Source: Chara braunii | Taxonomy: Eukaryota > Streptophyta > Charophyceae > Charales > Characeae | Direction: 5' to 3' | Length of the DNA: 23,453 bases | Assembly: GCA_003427395.1 (NCBI GenBank) | Contig: BFEA01000032.1 | Span: 1,547,978 to 1,571,430, forward strand | Part shown: positions 1-9,284 of the stretch, one piece after another | Layout: every line of letters begins with the position of its first letter | Numbering within the stretch: position 1 is the first letter of the stretch | Made by a program: the position numbers and the translations under genes | The notes under the pieces: generated by a model | The model's input: the letters and a program-made list of their open reading frames with translations, nothing else | Database searches by the model: none | What the model was told of the DNA's origin: nothing

Positions 1-180
1 GGGGGTCCGGGGCCCGGGTCAGCGGGGGTGCGGGTGTCGGGTCCGGAGGTGCGGGCGTCGGGGCGCCGGCGGGGGTGTTTTGTGGTGGGCGGGGGTGGGG
101 CACCCCGGCGGCGGGGGTTCGGGGGTCGAACCCCTACCCCGGCTTTGCCCCTGGGGGCCCCCGCCTGACAACCCTGGTTC
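1..180. other. G-rich block with G-quadruplex and hairpin potential
   Basis: The + strand is strongly G-rich. Bases 1-41 hold six runs of three or more G separated by 3-5 bases, which fits the G-quadruplex pattern. Bases 114-121 and 127-134 are perfect 8-bp inverted arms around a 5-base loop. GC content falls sharply after about 190. The short reading frames here on both strands are low-complexity Gly/Pro/Arg and are not credible genes. The block could be the edge of a GC-rich repeat that starts outside the window. Confidence 0.5.
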
Positions 181-524
181 ACATGACCTTCTTACATTTG
201 GAAGTTGGATAGCAGTCTGTATTTCACAAGGCTTGTCGATCCTGTTCACACAAGTTCACAACTAACGATTTACCTCTACTTCAAATAAATAACTGATGTC
301 GTGCCACTAGCAATGATGTCCAAATTCGGAAATCTGATATGAGTTCACACTTCCCCAGTGAAAGTTAATCACGTTTAGTTACAACTACACCAAAAACGCA
401 TACGAAAAATAATTAATTTCATTTTCAACGAACATATTTTGTCTTTCAGTGCATGTTTTAGTTGGCTCAAGAACGAGTTGTTTCCCCTTTAGCCATGCAG
501 AGGAAATTTGATCTGTTCAGCAAG

Positions 525-526
<2 letters not shown>
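181..526. other. Unassigned AT-richer DNA
   Basis: No open frame with recognisable composition, no RNA gene and no repeat structure were seen here. Confidence 0.5.
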
Positions 527-568
<42 letters not shown>

Positions 569-586
569 TGTGTGTGTGTGTGTGTG
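527..586. repeat. Compound microsatellite (TC)n-(TG)n
   Basis: A (TC)n run at about 527-565 passes directly into (TG)n at 567-586. The open frame that crosses it is a product of the dinucleotide repeat. Confidence 0.97.
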
Positions 587-1104
587 CAGTCATACACCAA
601 ACTCATGCGCAGTATTACAATCATCCAAGCGGGCTTTTGAAGAATGGTTGAGTTTGGTACGCATTTTTGATTAGCCCCCTAATTAGCCTCTTCGCCGCTC
701 TTCCATCCTAAACGTCTGTTTCCCAAGTGTTTTTCCATGCTTGATTAGATTTTTGTGCGTCATCATTTCATTGTGTCTGATTTGATCAGCGTCGATGCTG
801 CGAGAAGTCCCCACTTGCACATAGGATTAGGCTTTAAGCCCCGTGTGGGACTCAAACTCGGACGCTTGTTCGCATATGGGTCGCTTCGTGCGTGATTGGA
901 TGAGCAAAAGTCTCCTTTGTGCGAGACGAGGTCCTTTTCTGGTCGAGATGGAAGTATTCGGAAGTATACTAGCTCAGGTGTGTATGGTTTAGAGCAATTA
1001 GAAATAACGGATGGATCTGGATTGAGAGCTTGATTGCCTTCTTAACGAATAAAGTTCTTTAAATGCTTACAAATTAAGTAATTTGATAGAAATTTCTTTC
1101 AGGG
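587..1104. other. Unassigned DNA with weak tRNA-like motifs
   Basis: No gene is visible. On the minus strand, 831-861 reads like a tRNA T-arm followed by CACACGGGG. On the plus strand, 970-995 reads like a tRNA D-arm (TAGCTCAGG ... TAGAGC). The two do not form one tRNA, and no cloverleaf can be built. They may be remnants of a tRNA-derived SINE. Confidence 0.3.
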
Positions 1105-1161
1105 GGTACTTTGCCAATCAGTGGGTACTTAGCCAATCAGATGGTACTCGGCCAACCACCA
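1105..1161. repeat. 19-bp tandem repeat, three copies
   Basis: Three contiguous 19-bp units start at 1105, 1124 and 1143. Each opens with GGTACT and contains GCCAA. The first two are nearly identical and the third is more diverged. The unit is not a multiple of three, which argues against coding. Confidence 0.9.
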
Positions 1162-1449
1162 GAGTTGTAGAACGCAGCTACCAAGCTGGTTATTCGAAAT
1201 CAAACAGATCACCTGTCTTTTCCCACTTCACTGTTGGTTGTTCTCCTCTATCACAGACTCACTGATTTTGAAAGGTCATGAAAATAAATAAATTATTAAT
1301 TGATTCAGTCCTCTTGAAACTAAGAGCAAGCATGCATATCTGCTAGTCCGGGTTTGGCTTGATATTTGTGAGTCTCATACTCAAGACGGCACTAGTGAGT
1401 GCTTACTATGAAGTAAATAAGTTGTTCCCTTACGATTTTGAGATGAGAC

Positions 1450-1481
1450 CTTTCTCTTCGAGAGGCTTTCTCTTCGAGAGG
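1450..1481. repeat. 16-bp perfect tandem duplication
   Basis: Bases 1450-1465 and 1466-1481 are identical and contiguous. Each copy contains the small hairpin CTCT-TCG-AGAG, which may have favoured slippage. Confidence 0.95.
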
Positions 1482-1599
1482 GACAAAATGTTGGCTGGTT
1501 CAGGCAATTTCATGCCTGCTCATCCACACGATCTCTCTTACTCCCAACAACTTGTGAGCTTGCATGGACTGCAGCTTGTGAGACGGTTCCCTGAGTCAC

Positions 1600-2097
1600 A
1601 TGCTCGGTAACCATGGTCTCCTTGGTCGCCCAAGTCCCGAATGTCCCGTCTTCCTCTATGTCTATTTGTCTCTTCCCTCTTTCTCTCTCGTTCATTCTGT
1701 TGACATCATCTTCTCCCCCTGTAACTGTCATGCCAGCAGCAAGAACCTTACGAACGGGCATAGGGTCCAACAGACACAGCGGCTGCATTCCTTGTGGTCG
1801 CAATTCGTGCGTTGGGTTCCCTCCTGGTCTTCTGAGTCTCGAATGCCTCCCTTAAGTTATGTCGGCCCAGTCTTTATCGAGACCACAGGCCACGACCCAA
1901 GGACACCAAGCGCAGAAGACCCGCATCAGAGCCCACTCGAGCCAATACGGGTAGAAGGCCCAATAAAGCCCGTCAGTGAGTCGACTTCATTGCCTCAACC
2001 GGCCGGAGATAATTGGGGTCGCACCTGTTCCAAACTAGTAAACCCTTTAGAACAGCACTACAAAAAGCAGCAAGTGGTTCCAATACCATGCCCATGA
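1600..2097 (+). other. Open reading frame of 165 codons, function unknown, doubtful gene
   Basis: An ATG-started frame runs for 165 codons. Its first third is Leu/Ser/Phe-rich and lies over a pyrimidine-rich stretch. The remainder is Pro/Ser/Gln-rich without a recognisable domain, signal peptide or repeat. A frame of this length can arise by chance in 23 kb of six-frame sequence. No promoter, splice site or homologous neighbour supports it. I list it only because it is the longest non-repeat frame outside the retroelement region. It could also be a decayed repeat. Confidence 0.12.
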
Positions 2098-3380
2098 CCG
2101 TTTGAACAGGCTGTCGTAGGACCAATTATGTGTCAAAATAATATCATCGAAACCGGAGTGAGTCGTAGTAGTTCCAAACCAGACTCATTACCATGTGAGG
2201 AAACTCGGGGACGGGTCGCTTGCCGCTCGCTGAAGCCAGGGGCAATCTGTCATCCACTGCACCCACTTCAGAGGTCCTCAGCGGCAACAGGGAGTAGGGG
2301 TTATATTCACCTATCACGCACCTGCTTAGGTGTTGTGTCTGAGGGCTCTTACCGCAAGTAGAGATGATGGGCAAAAATGAAATGAAATAAATTATAACAG
2401 GATAAAATTAAATAAAAAATCCCAGGCCTGCAAACCTCAAATCAGCGCTCGGACTTCCTCAAAAACCGTCTTCACAAGACCTCAGATCTGTAGGGGGTAT
2501 AGATGAAAATTGTTTCACTCAAATTAAGCAGGGAACTTGGTCGGACACTAGGGGCAAAATAGCAATTATCAACAACCACGAGCAGAGCGTCCAAACAAGG
2601 AGGGTTATTCCGTAATTTGATATAAGCAGGGCCACACACGTAACTTCCTCGAAACCCTAGAGGTATGCCAACAATTTTGTACTCCCCTTGTAGGATCCCT
2701 TCAAAAATTCACGCACGTCGTGCCACAAGCTTCGTTAGATGCAATTGTGGACTCGCTTCAATTAGCATTTTGTTTTTTAATAATTATTGATCTGTCCGCA
2801 AGCTGAATGACAAAAAAAACAAGAAAAATCAAATAGGAAAGAAAAGAAGAGTTTTGGCCCACAGATCTGCATTCCCGCAATAGAGGACAGTCCAATACCA
2901 TCCGTTGTAGCAGCATGTTCCTGCCCGTTAGGTGTGCCTGGTTGTATGTCACATTACATTCATCAGCCAGTTAAGGGATCTGCACGTGTTTGATAGACCA
3001 CGGTTGCCAGATCTTGAGAGTACAAGAAATCCCTAACGTCTACCGGTAGACGGCAAAAAATACCTCTTTCAACTTCACTATTTGTCCCTCTGATTAGCCA
3101 GCCATTCATTGTCTTGTGTATGTGTATGAACTGAACGCACAATGTCAGTTAGATACGTGCACATTTATGTTCCAACTCTTGAGGTGAATGAATTGGGTTA
3201 CAATAGCCTGCAAAGATTTACCCCGTTGTGTGGGACTCGGATCTAGAGTGGGTATACAGTGCAAATGACGTTTGTAACATCATGAGTTTTCGCTAGCCCA
3301 TGGCCATGCTATGACAACGCATCTCTATTTGGTCGTTGCTCTCTGACCCTTCTAATGATGTAACCGTCCTCTCTTCCTTT
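2098..3380. other. Unassigned DNA, with an A-rich tail-like tract
   Basis: Only short frames occur and none has a recognisable domain. An A-rich tract with ATGAAATGAAATAAA at about 2378-2420 resembles another at 3770-3812, which suggests tails of short retroposons. On the minus strand 3217-3244 repeats the T-arm-like motif seen at 831-861. Nothing else was seen. Confidence 0.35.
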
Positions 3381-3399
3381 TCTCTCTCTCCCTCTCTCT

Positions 3400-3466
<67 letters not shown>

Positions 3467-3467
3467 N

Positions 3468-3527
<60 letters not shown>
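3381..3527. repeat. (CT)n microsatellite with an unresolved base
   Basis: This is almost pure CT with a few interruptions near both ends. An N at 3467 shows that the assembly did not resolve the true length. The Ser/Leu and Arg/Glu open frames crossing it on the two strands are artefacts of the repeat. Confidence 0.97.
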
Positions 3528-3528
<1 letters not shown>

Positions 3529-4770
3529 TTCTATGTTCTCCCCTTGCCCTCATCCTTTCCCCCCAAAAGCCTGTTGATTTACCGTGCATTCAAGAGGATT
3601 GCATCGGCGTGTTCTCCTGGCGTTATGACTGTTTGGTCACAGAATCGAAATCCGTGCGGTCAGAACCTGCGTTTTCAAGTTCCCCTTGGGGGTATGCGTT
3701 CTGGTCTGCAGTTGGAGCTGGAAGTGGAGGAACTCAGTCAACGCTTCATCATTATGTCATAATGCCGTGAAAAAATAAAATGAAATGAATAAAATTTAAA
3801 ACTTAAAAAAAAAAAAGTCCAACCTTGCACACTCGTCAGAAAGGTTCTGTAGAGGAGATGACACTCTTTGCTCTTCGTTGGTTAATCCCACCAAGTCCCA
3901 CTGATTCAGATCAAAGAATAGGAGGAAGATTTCGCTTTTCAGTTTTTCCTCACTCACCCTCACTTTCCTTCCCTCTTATTTCGGCACCCGTTGTCTAGTG
4001 CACCCATCATCCCCTCACTCTCTTTCGCTCGAGGACATGCCGTCTTACTTCCCTCACCCTGTAGCAGCTCTTCTCTCTCACTTACGCACACTTTCCCTTC
4101 CTTTCTCTCTCTCTGCTTCTCTCTTCCCCACACACTCGCACACATAAGGGCACACCCACACTCAGTTAAATGAGCCCTGAGCAAAAAAACGAACTAGACA
4201 AACAATCGTACCCACGTTCCTCTTTACCTGTTTAATGCTCATCGATTTCGTGTCGTCCCAATAACAGTGAGTAAGCCACCAGCTGGGGTCTCACACCCAG
4301 AAGCTACCCATTTGTCAACTAATAATTGATCCATGAGCTCTAGCGGCAGCGCCCACTTCACATGAGTAGGAAACTCTGTTTAACCGACAAGGAGTGAGTC
4401 TGTAATCATCCAAAAGTCACTAATCACAACGAAATTCATGCTAAGACTTCCCCCTCCTTCCAAACCATTCATGGCACTCCGATAAGTGGCCTGTAAGCAT
4501 GTGTTTGTTGTGCCAGTGTGTGCAAGTACTCGAGTCTGTGTGTATGTGCTCACGCATCATCTTGAGCGCATTTGTTCACTCCTCAGATCTGGTGCATAGG
4601 CGTCTTTCTCTCGTACATACACACACTGTTTCACTTTTCCTCTGCGTGTGCTCGCTGGCATTACCTTTGGCCTTCTTGTTTGCTCATTGATTGGCGCACC
4701 AGAATCTTGCCTCGGAGAAAAAAAACGAAATTGATAATGGTTCTCGAGCTAAACCACGGATAAATACACG
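3528..4770. other. Unassigned pyrimidine-rich DNA
   Basis: No credible gene. There are scattered CT- and CA-rich patches (about 3945-4165 and 4600-4690) and an A-rich tract at 3770-3812 that might be a retroposon tail. Confidence 0.4.
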
Positions 4771-4778
4771 GTGGCAAA

Positions 4779-4985
4779 AGGAACGTGGCGCACGGGCAGG
4801 GAAGGATAGCGAACGCAAACACGGCTCGAGAATCAAGGACTGAGGCGACCAGAAGGAACGTGGCGCACTGTAGTAAGCCTCGTCAGCCCGGATCGACTGC
4901 CTTACCAAAAATATGGATTCAATACCCGATAAAACCGTATCAAAAATGTGCCCCACTGTAGCAGGCCTCATCAGATTAATGCCAT
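4779..4985. repeat. Degenerate direct repeats
   Basis: The 14-mer GGAACGTGGCGCAC occurs at about 4781 and again at about 4856. A 21-bp block beginning CACTGTAG occurs at 4866 and, with three changes, at 4954 (88-bp spacing). The block looks like an old, partly decayed tandem repeat next to the larger duplicated unit downstream. Confidence 0.6.
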
Positions 4986-5719
4986 TAACCAGGGTGTGAC
5001 GTAGCAATCCCAGAAGGGGCGGACCCGATGATGTACCAAGCAGCATAAGTGTTCCAAGCGAGTATTCATTCCAGATAATAGTACCGCATCATGGTACGTG
5101 GCTGAAATGTCGAACCAGCTGCAACTAAAATGATAGGATCAGACCGTAGGTCTCTGCACCGATGTCGTGTCAGTGCCAAATCGGTCACCACACAAAAATA
5201 ATAATGTCACGCCGTGGTGAGCCACCCAATGCGGAGTTAGTGTCTATGCCAAATTCTGATAGTACCGAGTACTACCGGTTAGTGTAGACCAGCGGACGTA
5301 ACGTGCCTTGGCCAGCACCGTACCATAAGTGATTGTACTGAACCGCCGAATGATACCCATATCGAGTCAGTAATCGCAATTGAAATAAACGTCTCGAGCT
5401 GCAGTGGCATGTAGTTGCTCAATTACTCATGGCACACCCGCACGCACTCTAAAATAAGAGGGGTTTTAACAAAGGTACCATGCAGGAAAAATCAGGTAAA
5501 AATCAAGGAGGCATAATAATTAGATAGAACCAATTTGAATCAGTGAGAAATATTTAAATAGGAAAAACCGTTGAGATCAAACAGGAGAATTAAATAGGTG
5601 AATTCTGGTTAAAATCAACGAGAGCATCATTGGTAAAAAAAATATTAAACGATAAGATAATCACTAGTTTTTATTTATTTTTATTATTTTTAATTTTATT
5701 ACCCATCTTTAATTCTACC

Positions 5720-6077
5720 CTGTGTAGCATCGTATTCGGGTTCGGTGATCCTTCAGGACCGAACACGAACGAGCGCCAAAACTCTCCGAACGCGAACATA
5801 AACATACTAAAAAGAAAAAGAAAAACAAAAGTTCTTCAAAAAATGTGAAACAAATATATGTAATGTAAAATAATAATACAAACAACTTTTGCCTTGGAGG
5901 TATGCTCAAATTCATCACCAAACTTGAGTGAAAAATCAAAAATAAAAAATAAAGTTTTTTTTTTTTTTTTTTTTTTTTGAATTTGTTCGGTTGAAGACGT
6001 TCGGGTGGCGTTCGGCCGAACACCCGAACATGTTAGGATGTTTGGAAAAGCTCCGAACATGTTCGGTGTGCTATACA
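5720..6077. mobile_element. MITE-like insertion (non-autonomous DNA transposon)
   Basis: The insertion is flanked by AATTCTACC (5711-5719) and AATTCCACC (6078-6086), a 9-bp target duplication with one change. The second copy of the host unit has an uninterrupted AATTCCATC at the matching place. The ends form a short terminal inverted repeat: TGTGTAGCA at 5721 and the complement of TGCTATACA at 6069-6077, which match at 8 of 9 positions. The interior has no coding potential. It is rich in CCGAAC/GTTCGG motifs in both orientations, including perfect palindromes at 6010-6021 and 6053-6066. A 9-bp duplication fits the Mutator superfamily, but the terminal repeats are short, so the family stays open. 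Confidence 0.75.
5955..5978. repeat. Poly(T) run of 24
   Basis: A homopolymer inside the MITE-like insertion. It may reflect slippage. Confidence 0.97.
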
Positions 6078-6430
6078 AATTCCACCAGTAAATTAAACAA
6101 AATTTGAATTTCGTTCCCTCGTCAACAGGTCAGCATGGAAAAGACCACACGAAGGCCTACTAGCACATCCTCGTTCCGTGGCTGGCCAATTCGAAGACAA
6201 CCTCATAACTGACGAAAAAAGTAGGCGTCAAGCCTGGTAGACACGACCCTCCAAGTTACCAAATTTAAGGTTAGTACCAACGGTCGACGCAGGGGTTTTC
6301 AGAGTTCATCTTAGGACCCCTAAATATCGCCGACAGTCCCAACAAGAGTACCCGAAAAATCTTAATTGGGCGTTCGATTGAGGGTCCAATTCCTTTTATT
6401 TCAGGTGGTCGACTGGTTTGCGGGTTCCCT

Positions 6431-7265
6431 ATAACCGTACCAAAATTTAACAGGGTCGGCCTGCAGCATGCTGTCCCAGTACGGTGCCAGTGTTGAACCA
6501 CTATATGTACAAAAAACAATAATACCGGACTCCGACGAGTTTCACGAATGCCGGTCCAATGACTATGCCATAAATAATTGCACCGAACCGCACTTGCCTG
6601 TACCGTAGTTGGTCAAATATCTGTGGTATTTAGGCTACCATTGGACTGCCTTCACCACACGCCACTCAATTACCTGTACGCACACTTAATATACAACAAG
6701 GTCATGACGAGGGTAATAATTAGGGGAAACTATAGTATAATTTAGTGGGGGATAATAAATAGAGAGAATCCGTTGAAATCAACGAGGAGGAATAAATGGG
6801 TAAATTCCGGCTGAAATCAACGAGAGCGTGGTTGGTTAAAAAATGCTAAATTTTAAAATAATCACTTGTTTTTATTTTTCTTATTATTTTTAATTTTATT
6901 GCTCGTCCTTAATTCCATCATTAAATTAAACAAAATTGTCGTCTCGTTCCCCCGTCAACTGGTCGGCGTGGAAAAGAGCGCGCAAAGGCCTACTAGCATA
7001 CCTCGTGCTGCGGCTGGCTGCTTCGAAGACAGCCCCCCATCTGGCGCGAAAGGCAAACACTAAGCGTTGTAGAGGTGGTTGCCCAAGTTATCGAATTCTT
7101 AGGGTTAGTATTAGTGGTTGATGAAGGGGAATTCAAAGTTCATCTTAAAACCCCTAATTTTCCCCGACGGCTCTGACAAAAATCCGTAAAAAATCTTAAC
7201 TAGACGCTCGGTTAAAAACTCAATTCCTTTTATTAGGGGTGGGCGACTGATTCACGGCCGCCTGA
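6431..7265. repeat. Diverged duplicated unit, copy 2
   Basis: This is the uninterrupted relative of copy 1, with the same order of landmarks listed there. At about 6911-6930 it carries the empty target site of the MITE-like insertion. Divergence from copy 1 is substantial, so the duplication is old. No gene is present. Confidence 0.75.
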
Positions 7266-7675
7266 CAACGGTGTCTCCTTGCAAGAGGAATTACTTTGCA
7301 CCAACGGGGGAATGCTTTGCTGCTGCAGCGGGCCTTCATCTGCCCCTAAAGCCAGAGCCTATTTGGCTATTTGCCAGCTCGGTCTGTGGGACCAGGCCGT
7401 GGCCTAACCCCATAGGTCGTGCACTGTTTCAGTCCAGTCCCGTCCTGCCTGATACCATTGTCGGTACCAGGTCAGTCCAGTCCAGTCAGTCCGCTGGGGG
7501 TATACCCCACCTGTTGTTTGTTTTTCGTCATTCTTCATTTGCACAGTTTGGAGTACGTGCGTGTTGAGTCTGAGTTGGAGTTGCGGTGTCTCTTCCGGCT
7601 TCATCTCCATCTGCCCCATCCTCATCCATTCGTCTTTGATCCTGACGGACCGCCATCCCGGAGGGTCAGGCACAC
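7266..7675 (+). repeat. Probable 3' part of a 5' LTR
   Basis: The sequence ends in GGCACAC directly before the primer-binding site, and LTRs usually end in CA within a few bases of that site. It contains CAGTCCAGT repeats (about 7430-7490) and a perfect 12-bp palindrome at 7497-7508. No copy of this sequence was found downstream of the polyprotein, so the LTR is inferred from position only. Its left border is unknown and might include the duplicated units upstream. Confidence 0.45.
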
Positions 7676-7693
7676 TGGTATCAGAGCAGGTTT
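7676..7693 (+). promoter_or_regulatory. Retrotransposon primer-binding site (initiator Met tRNA)
   Basis: TGGTATCAGAGC is the complement of the 3' end of plant initiator methionine tRNA. The match continues as AGGTTT if one C is missing. This is the usual primer for minus-strand synthesis in plant Ty3/gypsy and many Ty1/copia elements. The strand agrees with the gag-pol remnant downstream. The distance of about 2.05 kb to gag is long. Confidence 0.88.
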
Positions 7694-7750
7694 TTCTCCC
7701 TGCTTCCCTCCCCCACCCACCTCACCCATCATTTGTCACGAGGCTTCAAC

Positions 7751-7774
7751 AAAAAAAAAAAAAAAAAAAAAAAA
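7751..7774. repeat. Poly(A) run of 24
   Basis: A homopolymer of 24 A lies 57 bp after the primer-binding site. It could be an insertion scar or slippage. Confidence 0.97.
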
Positions 7775-7849
7775 CCTCGCCACTTTTCTTTGGGAATGAC
7801 ACTGGTGCACTCTTTCGATCGTAACTTTTACACCGGTTTTGTTCTTTAG

Positions 7850-8330
7850 CTGGTCAGAAAACTCTCGACGAGCCGCTTCCAACAAGCTCTAGAATGCCTA
7901 CTTCTGTGCGGTGGTTGAGGAGCTACGATCTTTCAAAGATCGCGATGTTTTCTTGAAGCTCACAAAACCACCCGCGCTCGTTTTTTCAATGAGCGTTATT
8001 TCTGCAAGCATTGTCTGATGCTGCGCCTTATTTTGTTGAAAGCGGGTTTCAAAAAGTTTCCCAACAAGTCCTCCTTTGCCAAATTTCACCCAGGGGGTGA
8101 AAAGTTATTGGCAAAAGATGATGATTTCTCCTACTACTGCAGCAGCATTCTGGCAGCAGTGAAGACCCCCCTGGCTAGGGGGCTGCGCGTCAGTGTAATT
8201 AAGGTGGCTGATCAAGATCTCAACCAACCCTTGATTATCTCATTATTATTATTACTTTTTCTCTGCTGCAGAAATAGGCTGTCAGCACCTTCAAGGCCAA
8301 AATCCTGGGGATCTTGGTGACCTTGTTGCT
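7850..8330 (+). pseudogene. Unidentified coding-like fragment in the retroelement leader
   Basis: Two adjoining frames have protein-like composition. The first covers about 7893-8015, follows a TAG at 7890 and includes VVEELRSFKDRDVF. The second runs from about 7980 to 8230 and includes RYFCKHC and KSSFAKFHPGG. The frames could be parts of one sequence shifted near the T6 run at 7981-7986. A pyrimidine tract ending in GCAG at about 8255-8271 looks like a 3' splice site, but no matching 5' site was found. I do not recognise the family. It may be a host gene piece captured by the element, or chance. Confidence 0.3.
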
Positions 8331-8760
8331 CTTGGCCAACCAAGAGTCTGTTATCATCTCTCCCCATTAACCTACTCTCCCACACCCTCCCCCTCTCTCT
8401 CTCCTCTACACCATCTCGTCACCTTTTCTAACCCTACCACTACCCCTCCTCCTACCTCCCTCTTCACTGATCTTTCACAACCTTTTTCTCTCCTCTCCTC
8501 CCCACTCACCATCTTCTACTACGCTCATCTACTCCTCTCTACCTTTTGCATATCCTTCTCTCTCATTCTATCACCCTCCACGCCCCCTTCCCTCCCCCAA
8601 CTACAACCCCATCATCTCCCCCATCTCCCACCTTACTTTTTCTTTCTTTTCTCACTTATTTCTCTCCTTCTTCATCACTTTTTCATCCCCTCCCCCACCC
8701 AACTTCGAATTTTTCTGTTTTTTTCTTCTTTTCTATTTCTCTTTGACTTAAATTTTTCCT
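8331..8760 (+). other. Pyrimidine-rich leader block
   Basis: The + strand is almost only C and T with scattered A. The 66-codon frame at 8546 is a product of this composition. The block lies between the coding-like fragment and the hairpin units of the leader. Confidence 0.7.
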
Positions 8761-8901
8761 TTTCCTCCAAAAATTCGAATTATCTTATTCTCTACTTCTT
8801 TTATCATTTTTCTGATTTATTTTTATTTTTATTTTATTTATTATAAAATTTGAATTTCCTTGCGACACCCTCAAATCTGATTAGGAGTTAGTCATTCTTG
8901 C

Positions 8902-9284
8902 TTTCGGCACACATTTTGACCCCGTGGGGATAATGAAGTGCTGCCGAAATTTTCTGTTTTTTTCTTTATTTAGTGTCTTTCATCACATTTTAACCCCTTG
9001 AGGAGAGCGAAGTGCTGGTCAAATTTCCCATTTTACTTAGTCTTTTTCTTGACGGCACACTTCGACCCCATGGGGGTAGCCAAATGCTGCCGAAATTTTT
9101 GAAAAACTTCAAAACTTAGTTTTTTTCTTCACTCTACTCCACCTCCTTATTTATTTATTTATTTATTTATTTGTTTTAAAATTTTAATTTGCGGCATTTC
9201 AAAAGTTAGTGTGCTCCTCTCGCTCTTTCCTTCCTCTTGGCATATTTTTGACCCCATGTGGGGTGGGAGAATGCTGCCGAAAAT
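8902..9284. repeat. Four dispersed units of an imperfect hairpin repeat
   Basis: Units of about 45-50 bp lie at 8902-8949, 8978-9025, 9053-9096 and 9237-9284. The shared plan is CGGCA(C/T)A, then TTTGACCCC, a 2-4 base centre, GGGG, then TGCTGCCGAAA. TTTCGGCA at one end pairs with TGCCGAAA at the other, apart from one extra base. ACCCC pairs with GGGG in the middle, so each unit can fold into a two-part hairpin. Unit 2 is the most degraded. The spacers are T-rich and unrelated. No gene lies here. Confidence 0.85.
9148..9172. repeat. (TTAT)n microsatellite
   Basis: About six TTAT units lie in the spacer between the third and fourth hairpin units. Confidence 0.95.

Larger units (their letters stand above)
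5130..6430. repeat. Diverged duplicated unit, copy 1 (interrupted)
   Basis: This stretch aligns by eye with 6431-7265. Shared landmarks in the same order are CCATAA-N-TGATTGTACTGAACCG (about 5323), TCAACGAGAG (about 5617), TAATCACT(A/T)GTTTTTATTT (about 5658), AATTAAACAAAATT (about 6090), AAGGCCTACTAGCA (about 6152), TTCATCTTA (about 6305) and CAATTCCTTTTATT (about 6388). The copy is split by a 358-bp insertion. It contains no gene. It could be part of an LTR with an internal duplication, because the second copy ends about 400 bp before the primer-binding site. The left edge is uncertain. Confidence 0.75.

Noticed and set aside
110-140. tRNA T-arm (GGTCGAACCCC)
   Set aside because: It is part of a GC-rich hairpin with no D-arm, anticodon arm or acceptor stem around it.
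3293-3770. Ser/Leu and Arg/Glu repeat proteins
   Set aside because: They are translations of the (CT)n microsatellite on the two strands.
8222-8271. Intron with 3' splice site
   Set aside because: The pyrimidine tract and CAG fit, but no convincing 5' splice site or joined exon frame was found.
8546-8746. 66-codon frame
   Set aside because: It is low-complexity translation of a pyrimidine-rich tract.
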